A stretch of 64,000 bases of DNA from Acidisarcina sp. (GTDB lineage: Bacteria > Acidobacteriota > Terriglobia > Terriglobales > Acidobacteriaceae), in assembly GCA_035539175.1 (NCBI GenBank), contig DATLIY010000013.1, positions 85,297-149,296 of the forward strand. Direction: 5' to 3'. Below, piece by piece: positions 1-8,329 of the stretch. Position 1 is the stretch's first letter; every line of letters begins with the position of its first letter. Made by a program: the position numbers and the translations under genes. The notes beneath the pieces were generated by a model that saw only the letters and a program-made list of their open reading frames with translations, did not search any database and was not told the origin of the DNA.

Positions 1-693
1 TATGCACAGTGGGATCCGGCCACGGATGGCAACATAGCCGGACACTACACGGCGCGGAACCTGAAGGGCAAGCAGGAGTGCCGTCGCGATGTACTGCATG
101 CCTTCGGAGCAAAGCAGGTGGGTGACCAGACGCCGGTGATCGGCATCGTCTCCCGCTTTGCCACGCAGAAGGGCTTTGACCTGATTGAGCAGGCGGCTGC
201 GGAGATCTTTAGCGAAGATCTGTTCGTGGTGGCCCTGGGAACCGGCGAGCCCTACTACGAAAATTTATTCAAAGATCTGCAGCAGCGGTATCCGGAAAAG
301 TTTTCGGTGAAGGTGATGTACGACGAGGCATTGGCTCACAAGGTGGAGGCGGGTTCGGACATGTTCCTGATGCCGTCGCGTTATGAGCCTTGCGGGCTGA
401 ACCAGATCTACTCGCTTCGATACGGAGCCGTGCCCGTGGTGCGTGCTACGGGTGGACTGGACGACACGATTCAGGAATGGGACGCGGAGCACGGGACCGG
501 GACGGGTTTTAAGTTTGAAGACTATGACCCTGCCGGATTTCTGGCAGCATTGCGGCGCGCACTGGCGGCCTTTAAGAACAAGAAGGGCTGGCAGAAGTTG
601 ATGCGCAACGGTATGGTGCAGAACTATAGCTGGGAGAAGCCATCGCAGGAGTATGTCGCATGCTACGAGGAGGTAGCACGGCGGCGATCCTGA
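1..693 (+). CDS. glgA: Glycogen synthase, C-terminal part (cut by window edge)
   Basis: This is the C-terminal part of a GT5 glycogen/starch synthase, which extends alpha-1,4-glucan from ADP-glucose in the cytoplasm. The frame is open from base 1, and the visible 230 residues begin inside the protein, so roughly half is missing. The GT-B C-terminal domain is clear: VIGIVSRFATQKGFDLI for nucleotide-sugar binding, then RYEPCGLNQ with the conserved Glu, and ATGGLDDT near the end. A GTG at 118 is internal and is not the start. The next gene, a permease, converges from the other strand and ends 25 bases downstream. The family is certain; only the N-terminal KTGGL loop cannot be checked. Confidence 0.93.
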   Translation, partial: YAQWDPATDGNIAGHYTARNLKGKQECRRDVLHAFGAKQVGDQTPVIGIVSRFATQKGFDLIEQAAAEIFSEDLFVVALGTGEPYYENLFKDLQQRYPEKFSVKVMYDEALAHKVEAGSDMFLMPSRYEPCGLNQIYSLRYGAVPVVRATGGLDDTIQEWDAEHGTGTGFKFEDYDPAGFLAALRRALAAFKNKKGWQKLMRNGMVQNYSWEKPSQEYVACYEEVARRRS

Positions 694-717
694 ATTGCCA
701 GACCGCAGCCTGTGGAG

Positions 718-2205
718 CTACGCGTCCTGAACCGGCGTACGCCGGAAGATGAGATACAGCGGGAGGCCGAGCAGAATAATCGCCGTTCCGATGAGAGAGC
801 CCCGTATGTTGCTGCTGAAGGACGAATAGAGCAGCACTCCGGCTCCGGCGACAAAGAGCGCGGGCAGAAGCGGATATCCCCAGACACGATAGGGCCGATG
901 GCGCTCGGGTTGCCTCCGGCGATAGACGAAGACCGTTGTTGCCGTGGCCATGTAGAACAGCCACTCCGCAAAGATGGCCAACTCGAAGAGTTGCTGAAAG
1001 CGTCCGACCACAATCAGCAGCAGGGAAGCGAGCATTGCCTGCACGACGAGCGATGTCGAAGGGCTGTGAAAGCGGGGATGGATGGCCGCCATTCTGCGCG
1101 GAAACAGGCCATCGCGCGCGGCGGCAAAGGGAATGCGCGCACCCGACATGATTGTTCCATTCAAAGTTACAAATATGCTCAGCGCCATTCCTGCCGATAC
1201 CAGCGCCCCACCCCGCCATCCCGCAACGGCGAGCATAGCGGCGACCGCGGGCCGGGGAGATGCCGCAACCTGGCTGGCGGGAAGAATGTACTGGATCGCG
1301 GCATTGGTCGCCATGTAGAGGATGCCAACTACGCAAAGACCGGCGATCAGGGCGATAGGGAGATTCCGCTCCGGACGCTTCACCTCTTCCGCAACCATCG
1401 TCAGATCGTTCCAGCCATCGTAGGCCCATAGCGCGGCAATCATCGCGATCATGAATCCGCTAAAGCCGCCGTGTGAAGCGGCAAACACCGTTCGGAAGTT
1501 GCTGAAGCTTCCCTGGCTGCTGGTGAAGCAGAAGCCAACGATGACCACGATCAGCAGAACCTTCAGCCAGGTAAAGAAAAGCTGGAAGTCTCCCGCCTTC
1601 TTAATGCCGATGTAGTTCAGTCCAGTGATGAGCCAGGTTACGGCGATGGCAAAGATCTGCGCCCATGTGATGCATAGCGGGGCGTGCAGCGCCGGAGCGT
1701 CCAGCCACGCGAGAGAAGCAAAGGTTCCGAGCGTTCGCGCAAGGCCCATGGTTACGCTGGCGATGGATGCCGGTTTTGCCACTGCGAACCACGTCCACAT
1801 GTAAAGAAACGCGGGCAGGTCGCCATAGGCGCCTCGCAGATAGACGTATTCGCCTCCGGCCTGCGGCATCATTGCGCTCAACTCGGCGTAGGTCATGGCG
1901 CCGAAGAGCGAGAGTACGCCGCCGGTGATCCAGGCCAGATAGACAAGGCTGGAGGAGCCCACGGCGCGCATCATCTCCTGCGGAACCAGAAAGATTCCGC
2001 TGCCAATGATGGTGCCCACAACAATGGCGGTCGCTTGCGGCAGGCCCAGTACGCGCGGCAGAGCCCTTGCTTTCGTCTTCTGGTCGAACGTATTTTGAAT
2101 CAATGCCTGTCTCTCCGGCATGGAGAATTCCACGCCCGGGTTTCCAGAGATTAGCACGCCGCGAACGTCAGACTGCGCCTGAGCGGCAGCGGAAAGAGGT
2201 GACAT
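718..2205 (-). CDS. APC-family amino acid permease
   Basis: This is a secondary amino acid transporter of the APC superfamily, inner membrane, with about twelve hydrophobic segments over 495 residues. The N-terminal family motif is visible as VVGTIIGSGIFLVP, followed by YAELSAMMPQAGGEYVYL typical of the LAT/APA branch. The substrate cannot be read from sequence. It starts 27 bases after the uvrC stop on the same strand, so the two may be cotranscribed although unrelated in function. The start is uncertain: an ATG at 2121 would give 467 residues and a more usual short cytoplasmic N-terminus, and neither start has a strong ribosome binding site. Confidence 0.85.
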   Translation of the reverse strand: MSPLSAAAQAQSDVRGVLISGNPGVEFSMPERQALIQNTFDQKTKARALPRVLGLPQATAIVVGTIIGSGIFLVPQEMMRAVGSSSLVYLAWITGGVLSLFGAMTYAELSAMMPQAGGEYVYLRGAYGDLPAFLYMWTWFAVAKPASIASVTMGLARTLGTFASLAWLDAPALHAPLCITWAQIFAIAVTWLITGLNYIGIKKAGDFQLFFTWLKVLLIVVIVGFCFTSSQGSFSNFRTVFAASHGGFSGFMIAMIAALWAYDGWNDLTMVAEEVKRPERNLPIALIAGLCVVGILYMATNAAIQYILPASQVAASPRPAVAAMLAVAGWRGGALVSAGMALSIFVTLNGTIMSGARIPFAAARDGLFPRRMAAIHPRFHSPSTSLVVQAMLASLLLIVVGRFQQLFELAIFAEWLFYMATATTVFVYRRRQPERHRPYRVWGYPLLPALFVAGAGVLLYSSFSSNIRGSLIGTAIILLGLPLYLIFRRTPVQDA

Positions 2206-2232
2206 TGGGCTGCGAAGCCTGCAAACCCTCGG

Positions 2233-4137
2233 CTATTCGCGAGCATCCTCCGGATTTCCGGGCGCCGTCTCCACAGGATGGAAATACTTATGAATATTCT
2301 CTGCGGTTCCCCGGGGAACCACCGCAGTCAGCGCATCCATATCTGCGTTTCTCACGCTGCTCAGGCTGCCAAAGTGTTGCAGCAGGCGGACACGGGTACG
2401 GTCGCCGACGCCGGGAACGTGCAACAGGTCGGAATCGCGGTCCCGCATCTCCCTGCGCTTGCGATGGTAGGTGATGGCGAAGCGGTGCGATTCGTCGCGA
2501 ATCTGCTGCACCAGATGCAGCACCGGGGAGCGGCGGTCGAGAACGATAGGCTCGTCTTCCTGGCCGTAGAGATAGATGATCTCTTCGCGCTTGGCGATCG
2601 AGGCCAGGGGCTGGGTTACCAGGCCAAGCTCCTCTAGCGCCGCCGCTGCCGCGTGTAACTGCCCCAGCCCGCCATCCACCAGGATCAGGCTTGGCATGGG
2701 CTTCTGTTCCTCTTGCAGCCGCTTGTAGCGGCGCTCGATTACCTCACGCATGGAGGCAAAGTCATCGACACCTTCCACGGTTTTGATCTGGAATTTGCGG
2801 TAGGCTGACTTATTCATTGCGCCGTCTTCCCACACCACCATCGAGGCCACCGTCTCCGCTCCCTGAATATGCGAGATGTCGAAGCACTCGATTCTGCGCG
2901 GCAGCTCGGGAAGCATCAGCGCATCCTGCAGAGACTCCTGAATCATCTTCTGTGTTGGCTGCAGGACACGGAAGCGCTGATCATAGCTCTGCTTGGCATT
3001 CTGCCCGGCCAGGTCTACGAGCGAACGCTTGTCTCCGCGTTGCGGTACCGCAAGCTCAACCTTCCGGCCGGTTCGCTCACTCAACAGCCCGGCAAGGCTC
3101 GCCCGGTCGGTGAAGTCCGCGGGCAGATAGATGTGCTGAGGAACGTAATGCTGATCGATGTAGATCTGCTTCAACAGGGCAGAGAAGAAGAGGCCAGCAT
3201 CGAACTCCGGACGGCTGGCGGGCTCGGCCGCAACCGCTTCTGTTTCTTCGACGGTCTCGTCGGGCTCGACAAGCTCGGGCAATTGCTCCCAGAAAAATTC
3301 ACGGCGATCCACGATCTTTCCGCCCCGGACGTGGAAGAGATTTACAGCCAGCATTCCGTTCTCGTAGTGGTAGCCGAAGACGTCGGCGTCATCCCCCTCC
3401 GCTGCGGCCATTCGCTGCTTCTCGGCCACCTGGTCAACGGTGATCAGAAGATCCCGGTACTTAGCGGCAAGTTCAAACTGTTCTGCCTCTGCCGCATCCT
3501 GCATGCGTTCCTGCAGGGATTTTGCCAGTTCGCTCTGCCGTCCTTCGAGGAAGAGTTGCGCGTCCCGCACCGCTTCGCGATACGCTTCCGGCGTGGTCAA
3601 CCCCTCGACACAAGGCCCCAGGCATCGCTTGATGTGATATTGCAGGCAAGGACGTGCGTGGTAGCGGGATAGATCGATCTTGCAACTTGGAAGCATGAAG
3701 CTGCGATGGATCAACTCCACGATGCGATAGGCCAGGTTGCCGGGGAAATAGGGGCCATAATACGCGCTGCCATCTTTGCGCAATCGCCGCGTTACAAATA
3801 CTTTGGGATAACGGTCGCCCAGCGTCAGCTTTACGTAGGGATAGGTCTTGTCGTCGCGCAGCAGGATGTTGAAGCGTGGCTTACGCTGCTTGATCAGGTT
3901 GTTTTCGAGGGCAAGAGCCTCGTGCTCGTTGTCGACGAGAATGTAATCCAGATCGACAGCCTCGCGCATCAAGGTGCCGGTCTTGGCGTTCGCCTGGGAC
4001 GACTCCAACAAATAGGATCGGACACGCGCCCGCAGGTTTTTGGCCTTACCGACGTAGATGACCTCGTCGTCCGCATTCTTGTAGAGGTACACGCCAGGGC
4101 GCGTTGGCAGAGTCCGAATTTTCTCGTAGAGATCCAT
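2233..4137 (-). CDS. uvrC: Excinuclease ABC subunit C
   Basis: UvrC makes both incisions beside a DNA lesion in nucleotide excision repair, recruited by UvrB. All domains are present over 634 residues, a normal family length: a GIY-YIG nuclease at about 13-45 (GVYLYKN, IYVGKAKNLRARV), a UVR UvrB-binding motif at about 203-237, the RNase H-like nuclease from about 410 with FDISHIQG, and a helix-hairpin-helix end with HVPGVGDRTRVRLL. Four cysteines near 150-175 (SCKIDL, RPCLQY, KRCLGPC) match the iron-sulfur/zinc cysteines described for UvrC. Partner uvrA lies at 8.3-11.2 kb; uvrB is not in the window. Confidence 0.97.
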   Translation of the reverse strand: MDLYEKIRTLPTRPGVYLYKNADDEVIYVGKAKNLRARVRSYLLESSQANAKTGTLMREAVDLDYILVDNEHEALALENNLIKQRKPRFNILLRDDKTYPYVKLTLGDRYPKVFVTRRLRKDGSAYYGPYFPGNLAYRIVELIHRSFMLPSCKIDLSRYHARPCLQYHIKRCLGPCVEGLTTPEAYREAVRDAQLFLEGRQSELAKSLQERMQDAAEAEQFELAAKYRDLLITVDQVAEKQRMAAAEGDDADVFGYHYENGMLAVNLFHVRGGKIVDRREFFWEQLPELVEPDETVEETEAVAAEPASRPEFDAGLFFSALLKQIYIDQHYVPQHIYLPADFTDRASLAGLLSERTGRKVELAVPQRGDKRSLVDLAGQNAKQSYDQRFRVLQPTQKMIQESLQDALMLPELPRRIECFDISHIQGAETVASMVVWEDGAMNKSAYRKFQIKTVEGVDDFASMREVIERRYKRLQEEQKPMPSLILVDGGLGQLHAAAAALEELGLVTQPLASIAKREEIIYLYGQEDEPIVLDRRSPVLHLVQQIRDESHRFAITYHRKRREMRDRDSDLLHVPGVGDRTRVRLLQHFGSLSSVRNADMDALTAVVPRGTAENIHKYFHPVETAPGNPEDARE

Positions 4138-4296
4138 CGCTGAAGGGGCCTTCTCTCAGTTTAGCTTTTTCCCCTCGATAGCGACTTTTGCGAGGAATGC
4201 GCGCGAACACGTAAAAAATGCTCTGTGGAAATCGTTCATGAGGTAAAACTCTAACCGTACAGCATTGGAAATATGGCACTTATTGGCGGAAATCAT

Positions 4297-4314
4297 TTGG
4301 CATAAATCGTGCAT
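4297..4314 (+). promoter_or_regulatory. Candidate sigma-54 (-24/-12) promoter
   Basis: The sequence TTGGCATAAATCGTGCAT has GG and GC dinucleotides with the exact 10-base separation of a sigma-54 promoter (consensus TGGCAC-N5-TTGCA), about 65 bases before the ATG of the OmpA-type lipoprotein. The -24 half matches well; the -12 half has GTGCA for TTGCA. A rival sigma-70 reading is TTGACG near 4326 with a weak -10. It is a pattern match only; no activator gene is adjacent. Confidence 0.3.
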
Positions 4315-4378
4315 CTCATCACTTACTTGACGGTCATGATGTTCGAATTCAAATACCGACACAACGGAGCGCAAGTCC

Positions 4379-5122
4379 ATGAAGGCAGATACTTTTAAAT
4401 CGTTGAGGGCAATTTCAGCCTTGGGAGCCGTTTCCATCCTTTGTATTACGGGCTGCTCCACGAAGAACTACGTCCGTAAACAAACAGCCCCCATTATCCA
4501 GCACACAAATGAGCTGGACGATGCCACAGCGACCAATAATCGCAACATCAAGGACGTCGACCAGCGGGCGCAGCAGGGAATTACCCAGGCACAATCTTCG
4601 GCAGACGCAGCTACTCAAAAGGCGACTGAGGCAGGACAGTCCGCGACCCAGGCGCAATCCTCCGCGCAGGAAGCTGTGAACCGTGCAGACTCGCTTGCCA
4701 GTGTGGTAAAGAACCTGGACAACTACAAGTCCATCGCGGATGTCTCTGTCACCTTCGGGTTCGATAAGGCTGTGTTGACCAAGGCGGATAAGGCCGATCT
4801 CGACAAGTTCGCGACGCAACTCACCGATGCCAAGAGTTACATCCTGGAAGTCACAGGTGGAACGGATTCGACGGGCGATGCCCAATACAACTACGGTCTG
4901 AGCCAGCGTCGTGCGGATGCGGTGGTGCAGTATCTCGCGTCCACGTATAACGTCGCTCCTCACCGCTTCTACCTGATCGGCATTGGAAAGGATCAGGCGG
5001 TTGCGTCGAACAGTACTGCCGCAGGACGCGCCAAGAACCGCAGGGTCACCGTGCAACTGCTATCCAACATGGCAGAAGGGAATGCGCCTCAGCAGACGGG
5101 CAGCGTGGCACAGCCGAAGTAA
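4379..5122 (+). CDS. OmpA-family peptidoglycan-binding lipoprotein
   Basis: This 247-residue envelope lipoprotein has a signal peptide ending in the lipobox ITGC (Cys about 27). Next comes an Ala/Gln/Ser-rich heptad region (about 65-115, ATQKATEAGQSATQAQSS) like the coiled coils of Lpp. A C-terminal OmpA domain (about 125-235) follows, with FGFDKAVLTKADKADLD, GGTDSTGD and RAKNRRVTV, the Asp and Arg that hold diaminopimelate. It probably tethers outer membrane to cell wall. It is not Pal: that gene is at 27 kb within the Tol operon, so this is an additional OmpA-like anchor. The start is supported by GGAG ten bases before the ATG. It converges with the diguanylate cyclase gene, leaving 17 bases between the stops. 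Confidence 0.88.
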   Translation: MKADTFKSLRAISALGAVSILCITGCSTKNYVRKQTAPIIQHTNELDDATATNNRNIKDVDQRAQQGITQAQSSADAATQKATEAGQSATQAQSSAQEAVNRADSLASVVKNLDNYKSIADVSVTFGFDKAVLTKADKADLDKFATQLTDAKSYILEVTGGTDSTGDAQYNYGLSQRRADAVVQYLASTYNVAPHRFYLIGIGKDQAVASNSTAAGRAKNRRVTVQLLSNMAEGNAPQQTGSVAQPK

Positions 5123-5139
5123 CCAGAGTCCGATAGGGC

Positions 5140-6660
5140 TTAGGAATTGCCGGGATAGGCGTGGGAGATGCTGAATTCTTCCACGCCGGTCCCGGCATTT
5201 GTCTGTGGAGATGCAACTTCAACCCGGTTACGACCCAATTTCTTGGCTTGATAGCAGGCTTCATCCGCAGCGTGAAGGGCACTCTCCATCTCACTCCTCC
5301 ATGTCGCCGTAGCAACTCCGGCGCTGATGGTTGCGCTGACCTCGCAGGAGCCGAGATCGATGTGAGCCGCTGCTACGGTCTCTCGAATCCGCTCTGCCAG
5401 GAGGGTGGCTGCAGACGCTCCATAGAGGGGCACAACGATTAAGAACTCCTCGCCGCCCCATCTACCCAGCGAATCATAGGGCCGTAACATCGAGGCCATC
5501 ACCTGCGCGAGCTTGCGAAGCATGTGGTCGCCTGCCGTATGACCATAGAGATCGTTGACCATCTTGAAGTGATCAACATCCAGCATGACGACGCCGACAG
5601 ACTGATGCGTCCGTTCGGCTCGTTGCAGTTCCAACTCCAAAATGTTGAGGATCGCCGCGCGATTCCACAGGCCGGTCAAGGCGTCATGCGTGGCCTGCCG
5701 CTCCAGGCTCTTCCTTATCCTCTGCAGGCGATCCTGCGTGATCAGTTGCCGTGCGCTGAATGTAAGAAACGAGAGCGCAACCATAGCGCCGACGTAGTTG
5801 ACGCTGTTCCGAAGGATAGTAGCGGCCATGTAGAGGATCAGCGCGGGGTAGAGCGATGGCAGAAGAAGAGTGATCCGGGAGTAGCGTCCCTGGCCCAGTT
5901 CCCACTTCTCGTCGGGTTCCCCATGCTCGTTCCAGCGCATGACGAAGATCAGCGGAGCGCATAGCACCAGCGGATATCGCAGATGGAAGATCGCAGGCAG
6001 TCGCGCACCCAGGCCAAACCAGTCTGTTATGTCCAACAGGCAGGAGAGAGATAGCAGGATGCCCAGTTGGCGGAACAGGGCACGCCGATTTCGTGCCCGG
6101 CTGGTTCTGGAGCGCAGGAAGAATGCGCCGATGACGGCGGCGTAGTAGACAAAGTATGGAAGGGATATCCAGCGGTCTTCCGCGGCCAGAGTGACCCATC
6201 CGCGATGCATGATCTGGAATGAGCGACAGGCAACCAGGGCAAAGATGACTGCCTGAAGCATGTCGGCAATCAGCGTTGTGTGGAACCACCGGCCATTGCG
6301 ATCAGGCTCAAGCAAAATCGCAATACTGAGCGGCACGAACCACATATTGAAGAGAAAGGACATGAAGGAGTGGAAGAACGCCACCCCGGGAAACCACTGC
6401 GTGAACACCCAGAGGATTTGCGCGGAAGCATAAAGGATGTAGGCGAATTCCAGCAGACGCCACACAGCTTTGACGTATCCGCTGCAACGCTGCGCGGTCC
6501 TCTCCACCACCAGCAGGACCAGGATGGCAGTCATCCACTCGATGAGGTGCAGGGTAAAGAAGGCTCTGGGAGTCGCGCCGCCAAATAAAAGGCAGATTGC
6601 ATATGCTACGAGCAGTAAGCTCGCGATGCGTTGTCCCGCGATGTCCCAGGGTCGTTCCAC
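5140..6660 (-). CDS. Membrane-bound GGDEF diguanylate cyclase
   Basis: The product makes cyclic di-GMP from two GTP. The N-terminal half has about eight hydrophobic stretches (for example ASLLLVAYAICLLFGG and FFHSFMSFLFNMWFV), forming an uncharacterised membrane sensor. The C-terminal GGDEF domain starts at THDALTGLWNRAAILNILE and has the active-site loop GRWGGEEF, with RPYD five residues before it, the RxxD product-inhibition site. An active enzyme with feedback control is therefore expected. The frame is open up to 6870, but that would overlap pyrE by 140 bases, so I place the start at GTG 6660 (506 residues), where the first membrane helix follows directly. That start lacks a strong ribosome binding site and is uncertain. 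Confidence 0.88.
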   Translation of the reverse strand: MERPWDIAGQRIASLLLVAYAICLLFGGATPRAFFTLHLIEWMTAILVLLVVERTAQRCSGYVKAVWRLLEFAYILYASAQILWVFTQWFPGVAFFHSFMSFLFNMWFVPLSIAILLEPDRNGRWFHTTLIADMLQAVIFALVACRSFQIMHRGWVTLAAEDRWISLPYFVYYAAVIGAFFLRSRTSRARNRRALFRQLGILLSLSCLLDITDWFGLGARLPAIFHLRYPLVLCAPLIFVMRWNEHGEPDEKWELGQGRYSRITLLLPSLYPALILYMAATILRNSVNYVGAMVALSFLTFSARQLITQDRLQRIRKSLERQATHDALTGLWNRAAILNILELELQRAERTHQSVGVVMLDVDHFKMVNDLYGHTAGDHMLRKLAQVMASMLRPYDSLGRWGGEEFLIVVPLYGASAATLLAERIRETVAAAHIDLGSCEVSATISAGVATATWRSEMESALHAADEACYQAKKLGRNRVEVASPQTNAGTGVEEFSISHAYPGNS

Positions 6661-6730
6661 ATTTGGAAACTGCCGTCTTCTATATCTTCGGCAAAGCTCT
6701 GCAGTTTCTTTAGGGAAACGACATATTTCT

Positions 6731-7336
6731 TTACATCGGCATCTGGCGTATATGCTCGGCGCGAACTTCGGCTGCGGTAAAGAGGCTGAAGAAAGGGGCT
6801 CCCTTCGCGGCTTCCTCGACGGCGCGTCGGCCGCCGGCCTCCTCGCGCTCCACCAGGCACACGACGGCAAGGATGTTCATGCCGGCCTCGCGCGCAGCTT
6901 CAATCGCGGCAATGGTCGAGGCTCCCGTCGTACACACGTCATCGACGATCAATACATCGGCGCCCTTTTCGCAGAAGCCTTCGACCCTCCTGGCGGTGCC
7001 GTGCGCTTTTTCGGCTTTGCGCACCAGGAAGCCGTGGATCCACGGCGCGTTGGGATGTTCGAGAGCATAGCAGGCGCTGGCGGTGGCGACATTGGAGACG
7101 ATCGGGTCTGCCCCCATCGTCATTCCTCCCACGGCTGCCGGCTTTAATTTCTGTTTGTGGAGCAACTCCAGGATGGCGAGGCCAGTAAGGCGGCCGCCCT
7201 CTGCATGGAGAGTGGTGGTGCGGCAGTCGATGTAGTAGTCGCTGGTTCCTCCGGAAGAGAGCTTGAACTCTCCCAGCTTGAAGGAAATGCGGGAGAGCAA
7301 CTGAAGAAGGGCGGAGCGGGAGTCATGGGTCGTCAT
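6731..7336 (-). CDS. pyrE: Orotate phosphoribosyltransferase
   Basis: PyrE converts orotate and PRPP to orotidine 5'-phosphate, the fifth step of pyrimidine synthesis. The 201 residues fit the family. The PRPP-binding loop VLIVDDVCTTGAST lies at about 130-143, and the N-terminal part has FKLGEFKLSSGGTSDYYIDCR, the usual substrate-binding region. No other pyrimidine gene is adjacent: upstream is the CPBP protease gene and downstream the diguanylate cyclase, both on the same strand. The identification is secure from the motif order. Confidence 0.95.
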   Translation of the reverse strand: MTTHDSRSALLQLLSRISFKLGEFKLSSGGTSDYYIDCRTTTLHAEGGRLTGLAILELLHKQKLKPAAVGGMTMGADPIVSNVATASACYALEHPNAPWIHGFLVRKAEKAHGTARRVEGFCEKGADVLIVDDVCTTGASTIAAIEAAREAGMNILAVVCLVEREEAGGRRAVEEAAKGAPFFSLFTAAEVRAEHIRQMPM

Positions 7337-7390
7337 CGATAGCGATTGTAACGGAATCAGGCGCTATTTCCCCCGGCTCCTGCGAAGTGC

Positions 7391-8329
7391 TTAGCTGCGC
7401 AGTTTGTCCAGGTGGCGAAAACCATCCGTTGCCAGAAAAACCAGGGCGAAAATGGAGAAATTGTAAGCTGCATGGACGGCCACACTGGCGGCGAGCGAAC
7501 TGGTTGCCAGGCGCACTACGCAAAGAACGATGCTGACTCCAAAAAGAACCGATAGCGGCGCAAAGGCGTGAGCGAGTTGCTCGGCATGCAGCAGAGCAAA
7601 GGGAATACTTGTGCCGATCGATGCCACGACCATCGCGAGCAGGCTCCACGAGGGCTGCCCTGAGACGGGATCGAGCGGACGTTCGGGCTGATGGGCGAAT
7701 TGCTGGCCCAGCCAGTCCCATGCCGTGGCCAGCGAAGGCAGGAGGAAGCCTCGGAAGGCTAACTCTTCCAGCGCGGGAGCGATAAAGATCCCGAAGATGC
7801 TGATCATCCAGATGGAAGATCGCGTTTTGAAGAAGTCATCGATGGGGAGCGTCTTGGGAATGGGCAGGAAGTTCGAAAGGAACTGTACCGCCAGCCCCAC
7901 GCCGAGGCCAGTCATCAGGAGCCAGGGCCACCGGCGACGGGCGACTCCGAGATTCCACGACACCCCATCCAGAAACGGCCGATACCACATGAGTGGAAAT
8001 AGAAACCAGCTCACTGCCCAGATCAGGAAGTAGGCGACAGCCATCGTCGGGATCACGATCAGCGGATTCTTCTGGATCTTTTCTACTGGAAGGCTGCCGA
8101 AGATGTGCAGGGCGCTGCCCAGGCCGACAATGAACATCACCCCAAGCATCGCAAGGACGACGATTCCGCCAAAGATGAGCGTGTGTCCCAGGTGGGGAAC
8201 GGCGCGGGGTTCGTGGGCAAAGACCTGCTCCGGCGGGGACGGCGGAAAGCTGGCCTGCGGAGCTGGATCTGGCGGCTGTGTGGCTTCAGCGTGCGAGGCT
8301 ACATCGAACCGCTCGGGATCGGTGGTCAT
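7391..8329 (-). CDS. CPBP-family intramembrane metalloprotease
   Basis: This 312-residue membrane protein belongs to the CPBP (CAAX protease/bacteriocin-processing, formerly Abi) family. Its catalytic motifs are [11 protein letters not shown] (EExxxR, about 190-200) and [13 protein letters not shown] (FxxxH), both in hydrophobic helices, plus a third region [15 protein letters not shown] that supplies another His. The first 45 residues are Pro/Ala-rich and probably cytoplasmic. Its ATG overlaps the uvrA stop by four bases, so it is translationally coupled to uvrA; a role in DNA damage response is not implied by the family. Substrate unknown. Confidence 0.85.
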   Translation of the reverse strand: MTTDPERFDVASHAEATQPPDPAPQASFPPSPPEQVFAHEPRAVPHLGHTLIFGGIVVLAMLGVMFIVGLGSALHIFGSLPVEKIQKNPLIVIPTMAVAYFLIWAVSWFLFPLMWYRPFLDGVSWNLGVARRRWPWLLMTGLGVGLAVQFLSNFLPIPKTLPIDDFFKTRSSIWMISIFGIFIAPALEELAFRGFLLPSLATAWDWLGQQFAHQPERPLDPVSGQPSWSLLAMVVASIGTSIPFALLHAEQLAHAFAPLSVLFGVSIVLCVVRLATSSLAASVAVHAAYNFSIFALVFLATDGFRHLDKLRS

